Origin: an uncultured Eubacteriales bacterium
Lineage (GTDB): Bacteria > Bacillota > Clostridia > Christensenellales > CAG-917
Direction: 5' to 3'
Length of the DNA stretch: 64,000 bases
Assembly (NCBI GenBank): GCA_900548005.1
Contig: URIZ01000001.1
Coordinates: 62,001 to 126,000, forward strand
The notes below the pieces were generated by a model. The model made no database searches, was not told where the DNA came from, and worked only from the letters and a program-made list of their open reading frames with translations. Of this stretch, positions 23,416 to 30,385 are shown one piece after another. The first letter of the stretch is position 1. Every line of letters starts with the position of its first letter. A program made the position numbers and the translations under genes.

Positions 23416-23444
23416 CAAGGGCAACACCCGAAAGGAGCATAAAA

Positions 23445-23651
23445 ATGGAAACGAAAAAGGAAATCCGCAACTACTGCAAGAACAAGCTCAACGCACTGGT
23501 GAGAGACCATAACCACTACAACAAAGTGAAATACACGGACGCGGTCAAAGACTACAGAACGGCAATCGAAGTCCTTATCGACTACGCGAAAAGAAACGGC
23601 ATCAAACTCGGATACACGATGGACGAAAACGGATACATTACGGTGGCATAA
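23445..23651 (+). CDS. Small basic phage protein
   Basis: 68 residues from ATG 23445 after CGAAAGGAGCAT. Basic, helical (KKEIRNYCKNKLNALVRDHN, YRTAIEVLIDYAKRNGIKLG). No known family. Co-transcribed with the next gene (13-base gap). Confidence 0.5.
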   Translation: METKKEIRNYCKNKLNALVRDHNHYNKVKYTDAVKDYRTAIEVLIDYAKRNGIKLGYTMDENGYITVA

Positions 23652-23664
23652 GGAGGGCAGAACA

Positions 23665-23967
23665 ATGGCAAAACAAAAGGACATCTTCAGAACACTCAAA
23701 TGCTACAGTCACGGCTTCCACACCCACGCAACCGAAGAAGAGAACAAGGCGTACGATGCCAAGGTCGAAGAACTCAAAGCAACGATACTCGCCGATGTAG
23801 AACACGCTCCCGAAATCATAGCAGACGAGTTCGCCAAGCATCAGGCAAAGATGTATCGCGCCCAGATGCAAGGACAATATGCCGAGCTGATATGCAATGC
23901 CGAATGGAAGGCAATCGACAATACGCTAATGGCACTTATCGATAGCAAACCGCTAAAAAAGGACTAA
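23665..23967 (+). CDS. Hypothetical helical phage protein
   Basis: 100 residues after AGGAGGGCAGAACA. His-rich start (CYSHGFHTHATEEENKAYDA) then a long acidic helix. No family recognised. It ends just before a weak terminator at 23992-24016. Confidence 0.5.
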   Translation: MAKQKDIFRTLKCYSHGFHTHATEEENKAYDAKVEELKATILADVEHAPEIIADEFAKHQAKMYRAQMQGQYAELICNAEWKAIDNTLMALIDSKPLKKD

Positions 23968-23991
23968 AAACGACCGAAAACGACAAAAAAT

Positions 23992-24016
23992 CCAACCGTC
24001 CGACAGGGCGGTTTGG
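23992..24016 (+). terminator. Weak terminator before late promoter-like site E
   Basis: CCAACCGTCC pairs imperfectly with GGGCGGTTTGG (one bulge) around a GACA loop, followed by T-rich sequence. Confidence 0.45.
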
Positions 24017-24028
24017 TGTTTGATTTTG

Positions 24029-24109
24029 TTTGTTAATTCTTTGTGTTTTCACGCATTTTCGCTGGGCTCTTTCGATTGTTTACGGTATATTGTAGGTACA
24101 AAAACAAAG
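24029..24109 (+). repeat. 81-bp direct repeat, copy 2, carrying late promoter-like site E
   Basis: Near-identical to 23335-23415. CTGGGCTCT (24062-24070) and CGGTAT (24083-24088), 21 bp start to start. It ends 10 bases before ATG 24120, and its final AAAGG is part of the ribosome site of that gene. Confidence 0.75.
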
Positions 24110-24119
24110 GAGCAAAACA

Positions 24120-24299
24120 ATGAAAAAACAACTCATCGAAATCGCAAAAAAGAACTCATACAGCATCGAAACAAGAGGTGACCTCGAAACCCGAAACAGC
24201 GACAGCGAAGACTTCATCGAAATGAGTGTGTGGAGCATAAAGGCAATGCTTGAAGAAGCATACGAACTCGGCAAAAAGGCTGCCAAAGCGAATAAATAA
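24120..24299 (+). CDS. 59-residue phage protein
   Basis: A complete small frame, ATG 24120 to TAA 24299, preceded by AAAGGAGCAAAACA. The product is charged and helical at its C-terminus (SIKAMLEEAYELGKKAAKAN). It lies directly behind promoter-like site E and 13 bases before the next gene, so it is probably real. Function unknown. Confidence 0.55.
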   Translation: MKKQLIEIAKKNSYSIETRGDLETRNSDSEDFIEMSVWSIKAMLEEAYELGKKAAKANK

Positions 24300-24312
24300 G
24301 GGGGTGGCAGAG

Positions 24313-24636
24313 ATGAAAGCAACAATCGTGAGAAAGGTAGCGAACATCAAGGACTGGCACGATGCGGTAGCCGAATACAAATACATGCACGGCAAGGAAA
24401 TGCCGAAAGCGGAAGTCAAAGTGGAGAAAACAATCCATCTGACCGCAACCGAGTTCGATAAGGTAGCGAACGACCTATTCGAAGACTGCAAATGGGTACA
24501 GGAAAATAAAGACCTTATGCGAGTAGACGAAAACGGGGTGTGGCACATGATAGCACTCCAATGCAAGGACAGAAACTACAAAATCCTAATCAACAGCGAG
24601 GGGTTCTCCTATCCGAGATACACCGCAATCGTATAA
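24313..24636 (+). CDS. Hypothetical phage protein
   Basis: 107 residues from ATG 24313 (ribosome site GGGGTGGCAG is moderate). Mixed alpha/beta composition (WHDAVAEYKYMHGKEMPKAE, YKILINSEGFSYPRYTAIV). No family recognised. Last small gene before the portal. Confidence 0.5.
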   Translation: MKATIVRKVANIKDWHDAVAEYKYMHGKEMPKAEVKVEKTIHLTATEFDKVANDLFEDCKWVQENKDLMRVDENGVWHMIALQCKDRNYKILINSEGFSYPRYTAIV

Positions 24637-24658
24637 CATAGAAAATAACCAAGCAAGG

Positions 24659-24682
24659 ACACCGCCAAAACAAAGGCGGTGT
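24659..24682 (+). terminator. Hairpin between small late genes and portal
   Basis: ACACCGCC (24659-24666) pairs with GGCGGTGT (24675-24682), loop AAAACAAA. Only a short T-poor tail follows, so read-through into portal is likely. Confidence 0.4.
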
Positions 24683-24702
24683 TCGGCATTTATGGAGGTA
24701 AA

Positions 24703-26031
24703 ATGGGAATATTCGGGCGGAGCAGAGATGCTCCCAGAAAAGAGAAACGAACCGCACCGTCAAAGGAAATGCAAGAGTTCATCAGGGGTGTAGATGTCGA
24801 CTTTATCGGCAACAGCAACAGCGGCATCAATGTGGACGAAATGCGGGCGATGCAAACTTCCGCCGTTTATGCTTGCGTGAAGATCTTGGCGGAGACAATA
24901 GCGAGTTTACCGCTACATCTATTTAAGAAAGGAAAAGGCGGTAAGAATGAAATGGCGGAGCAACATCCGCTTTTTTCTTGCCTTTATGAGTTCCCGAACG
25001 AAGAGATGACGAGTTTCGAATTCAGGGAAACGATGATGACATCGCTCCTTTTGTGGGGTAACGCATACGCAAGAATCATCCGAAAACAAGGTCATACGAC
25101 CGAATTGTGGTACTTAAAGCCGAACCAAATGGTGGTGGAACGCGACAGCACCACAGGTAAGATTAAGTACACCTATTCGGACGAAATAACCAACAAAACC
25201 TATGTCTACCGACCAGACCAAATCTTCCACATCAAAGCGATGTCCATAGACGGAGTGAAAGGATTGAGCCCCATAGCGCAAGCAAGAGAGGCTGTCGGAC
25301 TCGCCTTGGCAACGGAAGAGTACGGTGCGAAGTTCTTCGGCAACGGAGCAAGACCGGGCGGTGTATTGGAACACCCCGGCACGCTCAAAGATCCCGAAAA
25401 ACTCCGACAGTCTTGGAATCAAGTGTATCAGGGAACACGGAACAGCCATAAGGTGGCGGTTCTTGAAGAAGGTATGAAATACCACACTATAGGCATCGCA
25501 CCCGAAGACGCGCAGTTCTTGGAAACGAGAAAGTACCAAGTGAACGAGATATGCCGTATCTTCCGTGTTCCGCCGCACCTTGTCGGTGACCTTGAAAGGG
25601 CAACCTTTTCCAACATAGAACACCAATCCATAGAGTTTGTTCAGCACACCATACGGCCGTGGCTTGTAAGGTGGGAGCAAGAGATAAGCCGTTCACTCCT
25701 TGACGAGAAAGAACGGCTTTTGTATTTCGCCAAGTTTAATGTGGACGGACTATTGCGCGGTGACTACAAATCCCGAATGGAAGGCTATTCCATAGGACGG
25801 CAAAACGGGTGGTTGTCTATCAACGATATAAGGCGGCTTGAAGATATGAGCCTTGTCCCAGCGGAACAGGGCGGTGACGATTATCTCGTCAACGGTTCGA
25901 TGATGTCGGCGCAGGTCGGACAGCAGAACAAACAAAACAATCCAGACGAAGGAGGTAGCAATGGAGAAGAAAACGAACAAAAAGGAACTCCGAATGCTCC
26001 CGCTAAAGGAAATAAGAATAAACGAAAGTGA
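24703..26031 (+). CDS. Phage portal protein (HK97 family)
   Basis: 442 residues, normal for the family. Signature stretches: YACVKILAETIASLPLHLFK, then WYLKPNQMVVERDS, FHIKAMSIDGVKGLSPIAQA, and FRVPPHLVGDLERATFSNIE. It forms the dodecameric ring through which DNA enters and leaves the capsid. ATG 24703 follows TGGAGGTAAA. The gene's 3' end (71 bases) overlaps the protease gene, giving a hydrophilic Asn/Gln-rich C-terminus. No clear promoter precedes it apart from site E, about 0.6 kb upstream. Confidence 0.93.
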   Translation: MGIFGRSRDAPRKEKRTAPSKEMQEFIRGVDVDFIGNSNSGINVDEMRAMQTSAVYACVKILAETIASLPLHLFKKGKGGKNEMAEQHPLFSCLYEFPNEEMTSFEFRETMMTSLLLWGNAYARIIRKQGHTTELWYLKPNQMVVERDSTTGKIKYTYSDEITNKTYVYRPDQIFHIKAMSIDGVKGLSPIAQAREAVGLALATEEYGAKFFGNGARPGGVLEHPGTLKDPEKLRQSWNQVYQGTRNSHKVAVLEEGMKYHTIGIAPEDAQFLETRKYQVNEICRIFRVPPHLVGDLERATFSNIEHQSIEFVQHTIRPWLVRWEQEISRSLLDEKERLLYFAKFNVDGLLRGDYKSRMEGYSIGRQNGWLSINDIRRLEDMSLVPAEQGGDDYLVNGSMMSAQVGQQNKQNNPDEGGSNGEENEQKGTPNAPAKGNKNKRK

Positions 26032-26596
26032 CGGCGGAACGTGTATCGAAGGACACGCCGCCGTTTTCGATTCGTGGTCTGAAACCTTGGGCGGCATTTT
26101 CCCTTTCAAAGAGAAAGTGCGTAAGGGCGCGTTTGCGGAGAGTATCGGCAAAGACGATATCCGCGCTTTGTTCAATCACGATCCAAACTATGTACTCGGC
26201 AGAAACAGAGCGGGAACGCTTGAACTCGTAGAAGACAATGTAGGACTCCGTGTCCGCATTACTCCGCCGGATACGAGTTGGGCAAGGGACATTACCACGA
26301 GCATCCGCCGTGGGGACATTTCGCAAATGTCAATCGGTTTCGTGGTGGAAGACGATGAATGGTCATCCAAAGACGGAATCGACACACGAGAACTCAAAAA
26401 GGTTCGCTTGTTTGATGTCTCGCCCGTAACGTTCCCAGCATACACGGCAACCGATGTCGGTGTTCGTGCGATGCAAGAGTACGATGCGTATAAGACGGAA
26501 CAGCGAAAGATGTCGGAAGATGTCGAAAATGCAGTTAAAAAGGCGAAACAGCAGGAAAAACTCAAGATCCTGCAAGCAGAATTCAAAATCATTTAA
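25961..26596 (+). CDS. HK97-family prohead maturation protease
   Basis: 211 residues. GHAAVFDSWSETLGGIFPFK, then ALFNHDPNYVLGR with the catalytic His, and SQMSIGFVV with the catalytic Ser are U35/HK97 protease signatures. It cleaves capsid scaffold (delta) domains during head maturation. It begins inside the portal gene (71-base overlap) after GAAGGAGGTAGCA. The C-terminus is a basic helix, likely scaffold-binding. Confidence 0.9.
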   Translation: MEKKTNKKELRMLPLKEIRINESDGGTCIEGHAAVFDSWSETLGGIFPFKEKVRKGAFAESIGKDDIRALFNHDPNYVLGRNRAGTLELVEDNVGLRVRITPPDTSWARDITTSIRRGDISQMSIGFVVEDDEWSSKDGIDTRELKKVRLFDVSPVTFPAYTATDVGVRAMQEYDAYKTEQRKMSEDVENAVKKAKQQEKLKILQAEFKII

Positions 26597-26610
26597 TCGG
26601 AGGAAAACAG

Positions 26611-27897
26611 ATGAATATGAAGAAAATTCTCGAAATGAAGGCAAAGAGAGAGGACGCAAGACTCAAAGCAATGGCGGTGCTTAATAAGGCTGAAGCCGAA
26701 GACCGTTTCCTCTCCGAAGATGAACAGAAGGATATCGACAAGTACGAAGAGGAAATCCGTGCGTGGGACGAGAGTATCGGTAGAGCGGAGAAACTTCTTG
26801 CTATCGAACCCGAAGATCGTTCGACCGAGAAACCCGAAGTAAAACCGACTCCAGCCAAGGACAACGAAAAGAGATTCGCGTCTTTCGGTGAACAGCTCAT
26901 GGCGGCATACAGAGCGGCAACACCGGGCGGCAAGGTAGACGAAAGACTCACCACGAGAGCGGCAAGCGGTCTTAACGAAAGCACTCCCTCGGACGGCGGT
27001 TTCCTTGTTCAGCAGGACTTTGTGACCGAACTCTTGAAGAGAACCTATGAGACGGGTATTCTCGCAAGCAAGGTTAAGAAGATTCCTATCAGCACCAACG
27101 CGAATGGAATGAAAATCAACGCCATTGACGAAGACAGCCGTGCGAATGGTTCTCGTTGGGGCGGTGTGCAGACCTACTGGGAAGGCGAAGCGGATGAGAT
27201 CACCGCAAGCAAACCCAAGTTCAGACAGATGGAACTCTCGCTCAAGAAGCTCACGGGTCTTTGCTATGCGACCGATGAACTCTTGCAGGACGCAGCGGCA
27301 CTCGAAGCCGTTATTCGTCAGGCATTCGCAGAAGAGTTCGGCTTCAAGATTGACGATGCCATCCTTTCGGGTAGCGGCGAAGGCGAACCGCTTGGTATTT
27401 TGAACAGCGGCGCAATCGTGACCGTGGCGAAAGAAGCAAGCCAGACGGATATCATTACAGTGGAGAACCTCATCAAGATGTGGAACAGGCTTTGGTCTCG
27501 TTCCAGAGCGAACGCGGTGTGGTATATCAACCAAGAACTTGAACCTTACCTTTACACGCTCAAAATCGGAGATAAACCCGTGTATATCCCGGCAGGCGGT
27601 CTTTCCGAGAAACCCTACGGCACGCTCTTCGGCAGACCTGTTGTGCCTATCGAACAGTGTAGTGCCGCAGGCGAAGTTGGTGACATCATCCTTGCGGATA
27701 TCGGTCAGTACCTTCTCATCGACAAAGGCGGTGTGAAGTCGGCAAGTTCCATTCATGTCAGATTCCTTTACGATGAGAACGTGTTCCGTTTCATCTACAG
27801 GGTTGATGGTAAACCTATCTGGACGAAACCGCTCACTCCTTACAAGGGTAGCGCGACCGTTTCGCCGTTCGTCACTCTTGCAAAGAGAGGCGCGTAA
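26611..27897 (+). CDS. Major capsid protein (HK97 fold)
   Basis: 428 residues. Residues 1-105 form a charged coiled-coil delta/scaffold domain (KRKDAR-type repeats). The HK97 core follows: STPSDGGFLVQQDFVTELLK, then GEPLGILNSGAIVT and RVDGKPIWTKPLTPYKGS. The protease gene just upstream would remove the scaffold domain near residues 105-120. Ribosome site CGGAGGAAAACAG. Family and length are as expected. Confidence 0.94.
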   Translation: MNMKKILEMKAKREDARLKAMAVLNKAEAEDRFLSEDEQKDIDKYEEEIRAWDESIGRAEKLLAIEPEDRSTEKPEVKPTPAKDNEKRFASFGEQLMAAYRAATPGGKVDERLTTRAASGLNESTPSDGGFLVQQDFVTELLKRTYETGILASKVKKIPISTNANGMKINAIDEDSRANGSRWGGVQTYWEGEADEITASKPKFRQMELSLKKLTGLCYATDELLQDAAALEAVIRQAFAEEFGFKIDDAILSGSGEGEPLGILNSGAIVTVAKEASQTDIITVENLIKMWNRLWSRSRANAVWYINQELEPYLYTLKIGDKPVYIPAGGLSEKPYGTLFGRPVVPIEQCSAAGEVGDIILADIGQYLLIDKGGVKSASSIHVRFLYDENVFRFIYRVDGKPIWTKPLTPYKGSATVSPFVTLAKRGA

Positions 27898-27923
27898 ACC
27901 AAAAACAATAGGGAGGTATGAGT

Positions 27924-28214
27924 ATGATTACTCTTCAAGAAGCCAAAGAGTTTTTGAGAGTTGACGGCGATGATGAGGAAAATCTCATAGCCTCGCTGAT
28001 TGTGGCTGCACAGGAATTGACGGAAGATGTGCTTCGAAGACCGCTTGCGGAACTTGAACCTCTTCCCGAAACTGTGCGGCAAGCAATGCTTATAGTTGTA
28101 GCCACGCTTTACGAAGAAAGGCAAATCTCAAAGGATAAGACGGGTATCGACATATCCGAAACCCTTGACCTTGTCAGACGAATGCTGTTCGCCTACAGGA
28201 AAGAGAGGTTCTGA
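27924..28214 (+). CDS. Head-tail connector protein (gp6-like)
   Basis: 96 residues. MITLQEAKEFLRVDGDDEEN, LIVAAQELTEDVLRRPLA and the all-helical layout match the HK97 gp6/DUF3199-type adaptor ring below the portal. ATG 27924 is 7 bases after GGGAGG, whereas the in-frame ATG 27918 is only one base away, so 27924 is preferred. It overlaps the next gene by one base. Confidence 0.83.
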   Translation: MITLQEAKEFLRVDGDDEENLIASLIVAAQELTEDVLRRPLAELEPLPETVRQAMLIVVATLYEERQISKDKTGIDISETLDLVRRMLFAYRKERF

Positions 28215-28564
28215 TGGACATTGGCAAGCTCAACCGAAAGGTGGAAATCCTGACCTTTGTGTGGGAGAGAGACGATTGCGGCGGGCAAGAAGGCAAGTGG
28301 GTGACTACGGGCATCAGATGGGCGAGAATCGAGCCTGTGAGCGGTACGGAGTATTTCACTTCGCAACAAGTTTCAGCGGAAACTGTGGTGAAGATAACGC
28401 TCCGATATACAACCGATGTGACCGTTCTAAACCGAGTCCGATACGGGAACTCGTTATACGAAATAATCGGAGTATCGGACGATAAAACGGGACATAAAGC
28501 CACAATACTCAATTGCAAGGAGATCGTGAACGATGGGCTACAGCGCAAAGCAACGCAAGGTTAA
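28214..28564 (+). CDS. Phage head closure / head-tail adaptor protein
   Basis: 116 residues. DIGKLNRKVEILTFVWERDD, then GIRWARIEPVSGTEYFTSQQ and RVRYGNSLYEIIGVSD are typical of the SPP1 gp16-like head closure family (a small beta-barrel). It seals the connector after packaging. It overlaps the following gene by 32 bases. Confidence 0.85.
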   Translation: MDIGKLNRKVEILTFVWERDDCGGQEGKWVTTGIRWARIEPVSGTEYFTSQQVSAETVVKITLRYTTDVTVLNRVRYGNSLYEIIGVSDDKTGHKATILNCKEIVNDGLQRKATQG

Positions 28565-28934
28565 AACGAAAGTAGAAGGCGCAGACAAACTCGTGAAAGA
28601 TATCCGAGCAATGGAAGATGCGGCATCATCGGTGCTTATGACGGGAGCAAAGGCAGGCGGTAAGATTGCACTTGACGATGCAAGACGGAATTGCCCGGTG
28701 GATACGGGAACGCTGAAAGCAAGCCTGAAACTCAACGAAGGCAAAGCAACGGAAACGAAAGCGACCGTGTCGCTGGACTATGACAAGTCGCTCCGATACG
28801 GCACATTCGTGGAACTCGGTGCAAGGGGAAGACCCGCCAATCCGTTTCTGCGAAATGCCGTGGATGGGAACATCGACAAGATAAACGATGAGATCGTGAA
28901 AGCAATCTCGAACGCGGTGGGGAGAAAACTATGA
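28533..28934 (+). CDS. HK97 gp10-type tail-completion protein
   Basis: 133 residues. GADKLVKDIRAMEDAASSVL, then CPVDTGTLKASLKLNEGK and LRYGTFVELGARGRPANPFL are signatures of the HK97 gp10 family, which joins the tail to the connector. ATG 28533 lies 11 bases after AAGGAGATC, inside the closure gene. It overlaps the next gene by 4 bases. Confidence 0.9.
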   Translation: MGYSAKQRKVKTKVEGADKLVKDIRAMEDAASSVLMTGAKAGGKIALDDARRNCPVDTGTLKASLKLNEGKATETKATVSLDYDKSLRYGTFVELGARGRPANPFLRNAVDGNIDKINDEIVKAISNAVGRKL

Positions 28935-29341
28935 TGGACATCTGCCAAGCAATATATGCGTATTTAAACGAAAACGAACAGATAAGAGAATGTGTGGGGA
29001 ATAAAATATTCCCCATAATGCTCCCCGAAGACGCGCCACTCCCGGCAATCGTTTATTCTCCCGTGCTTGCCAACTACGATTCGGCTTTGCAAGGCGATAC
29101 GGGGTTTGTCAGGCAAACGATACAGTTCGTGTGTCACGACAGGACATTCAAAAAAGCAAGAGAATTGTCAAGATTGGTAAAGCGTGCCTTTCAAGACTTT
29201 CACGGAAATATGTGCGGCTTAGAAATCCAAGCCGTTTTCATTAAAACGGACTACGAGTACAACGGGAACACCGCGTTGAAGTTCAATACGGAAGAGTACC
29301 TGTCGAGCATCGAGTTCGAGTTTTATTACAACGAAAAATAG
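28931..29341 (+). CDS. Tail terminator-like protein (DUF3168)
   Basis: 136 residues. AIYAYLNENEQIRECVGNKI, then LPAIVYSPVLANYDSALQGD and VRQTIQFVCHDRTFKKAREL match the DUF3168 family, structurally the tail terminator/completion protein of siphoviruses. It starts at an ATGATG overlapping the gp10 stop; use of the first or second ATG cannot be decided. Confidence 0.83.
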   Translation: MMDICQAIYAYLNENEQIRECVGNKIFPIMLPEDAPLPAIVYSPVLANYDSALQGDTGFVRQTIQFVCHDRTFKKARELSRLVKRAFQDFHGNMCGLEIQAVFIKTDYEYNGNTALKFNTEEYLSSIEFEFYYNEK

Positions 29342-29351
29342 GAGGACAAAA

Positions 29352-29753
29352 ATGGCGGTAGCAGGTAAAAACGGAAAAGTGATTATCGGTGAGAGCGGAA
29401 ATCAAAAGGTAGCCGCAATCAAGAACTGGTCGCTTGAACTGTCGCTCGAAACTTTGGAAACGACCGCTCTCGGTGATGATTGGAAGAACTACATCACGGG
29501 TCTTAAAGAGTGGACGGCGAGTTCGGAAGGCGATTATTCAGTCCCGACCGACACCCAAGGTCAAGCGGCATTGCAAGAGGCATATCTTGCAGGCACGACC
29601 GTAATCGTAAAGCTGTATGTGGATAATGCGAACTACTACCAGGGAACGGCATACATCAGCAGTTTGTCAATCGAAGACCCGGTGGATGACGTGGTCAGCA
29701 TCAGCCTTGAACTTACGGGTACGGGCGAATTGAGTTTCCATAAAGGAGAGTAA
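29352..29753 (+). CDS. Major tail tube protein
   Basis: 133 residues. MAVAGKNGKVIIGESGNQKV, WSLELSLETLETTALGDDWK and SIEDPVDDVVSISLELTGTG are characteristic of the TP901-1-type major tail protein, a beta-sandwich that polymerises into the tail tube. Ribosome site AGGAGGACAAAA. Position just before the chaperone pair supports it. Confidence 0.9.
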   Translation: MAVAGKNGKVIIGESGNQKVAAIKNWSLELSLETLETTALGDDWKNYITGLKEWTASSEGDYSVPTDTQGQAALQEAYLAGTTVIVKLYVDNANYYQGTAYISSLSIEDPVDDVVSISLELTGTGELSFHKGE

Positions 29754-29755
29754 GA

Positions 29756-30058
29756 ATGAAGAACGGAGTAACCATCAATCTGGATAAACCCAGAACATTG
29801 AGATACGGCATCAATGCGCTCGTCAAGGTGGAAGACCTTACGGGCAAAAGCATTACGGCGCTTGACCTTTCGCACGTGGGCATCAAAGACTTGCTCATTA
29901 TCGTGTATGCGGGGCTTTGCCACGAAGACAAAACCCTTACACTCGAAAAGGTCGGTGACCTTATTGACGAGTATTCAAACATCACCGAGATTGCGGACAA
30001 ACTCGGCGAAGCATTTACGCTTGCATTCGGTAAGGCAGAAGGTAAACAGGGGGAATAA
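29756..30058 (+). CDS. Tail assembly chaperone (gpG-like, zero-frame product)
   Basis: 100 residues. KPRTLRYGINALVKVEDLTG, then GIKDLLIIVYAGLCHEDKTL fit the gpG-type tail chaperones that coat the tape measure before tube assembly. The gene starts 3 bases after the tail tube stop. Near its end CAG GGG GAA TAA contains GGGGGAA, a likely -1 slip site leading into the next frame. Its short and extended forms would be made at a fixed ratio, as in lambda gpG/gpGT. Confidence 0.82.
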   Translation: MKNGVTINLDKPRTLRYGINALVKVEDLTGKSITALDLSHVGIKDLLIIVYAGLCHEDKTLTLEKVGDLIDEYSNITEIADKLGEAFTLAFGKAEGKQGE

Positions 30059-30372
30059 GTGAGACTGCTTTTGACCTTTCCGAGTTTTGCGAAAAGGCAG
30101 TCGTGTTCTTTGACATAGATCCCTTACGAATCGGCAATTACACTCCGTATGAAGTAATGCTCATTGCAAAGCAAAAGCGCGAGCGGGAAACTCGATTGTT
30201 CGAGGACAACATCACGCTTGCGTGGCACACGGAAGCCTTTGCAAGGCAAAAGAAGTTGCCGAGCCTTTCAAAGGTATTGAAAGACGTAAGGAAGAAACCG
30301 AAAAAAACAAACTCGGCGGGTGATGCCGTACTCAAAGCAATGGCGGCAGAGCAAGGGGTAATAATCAAATAG
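30049..30372 (+). CDS. gpT-like extension of the tail chaperone, reached by -1 frameshift
   Basis: This frame has no ribosome site near a start; a stop at 30031-30033 leaves it open from 30034. Shifting -1 at GGGGGAA (30049-30055) just before the zero-frame TAA (30056) joins gpG to a product reading ISETAFDLSEFCEKAVVFFD, then YTPYEVMLIAKQKRERETRL. That is the usual form of the Bacillota phage gpGT extension (TP901-1/phage Gp14-like). The ATG/GTG-initiated version from 30103 is much less likely. Frames and open overlap are seen; the shift itself is inferred from family behaviour. Confidence 0.75.
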   Translation, partial: GGISETAFDLSEFCEKAVVFFDIDPLRIGNYTPYEVMLIAKQKRERETRLFEDNITLAWHTEAFARQKKLPSLSKVLKDVRKKPKKTNSAGDAVLKAMAAEQGVIIK

Positions 30373-30385
30373 GGGGTGAGGACAG

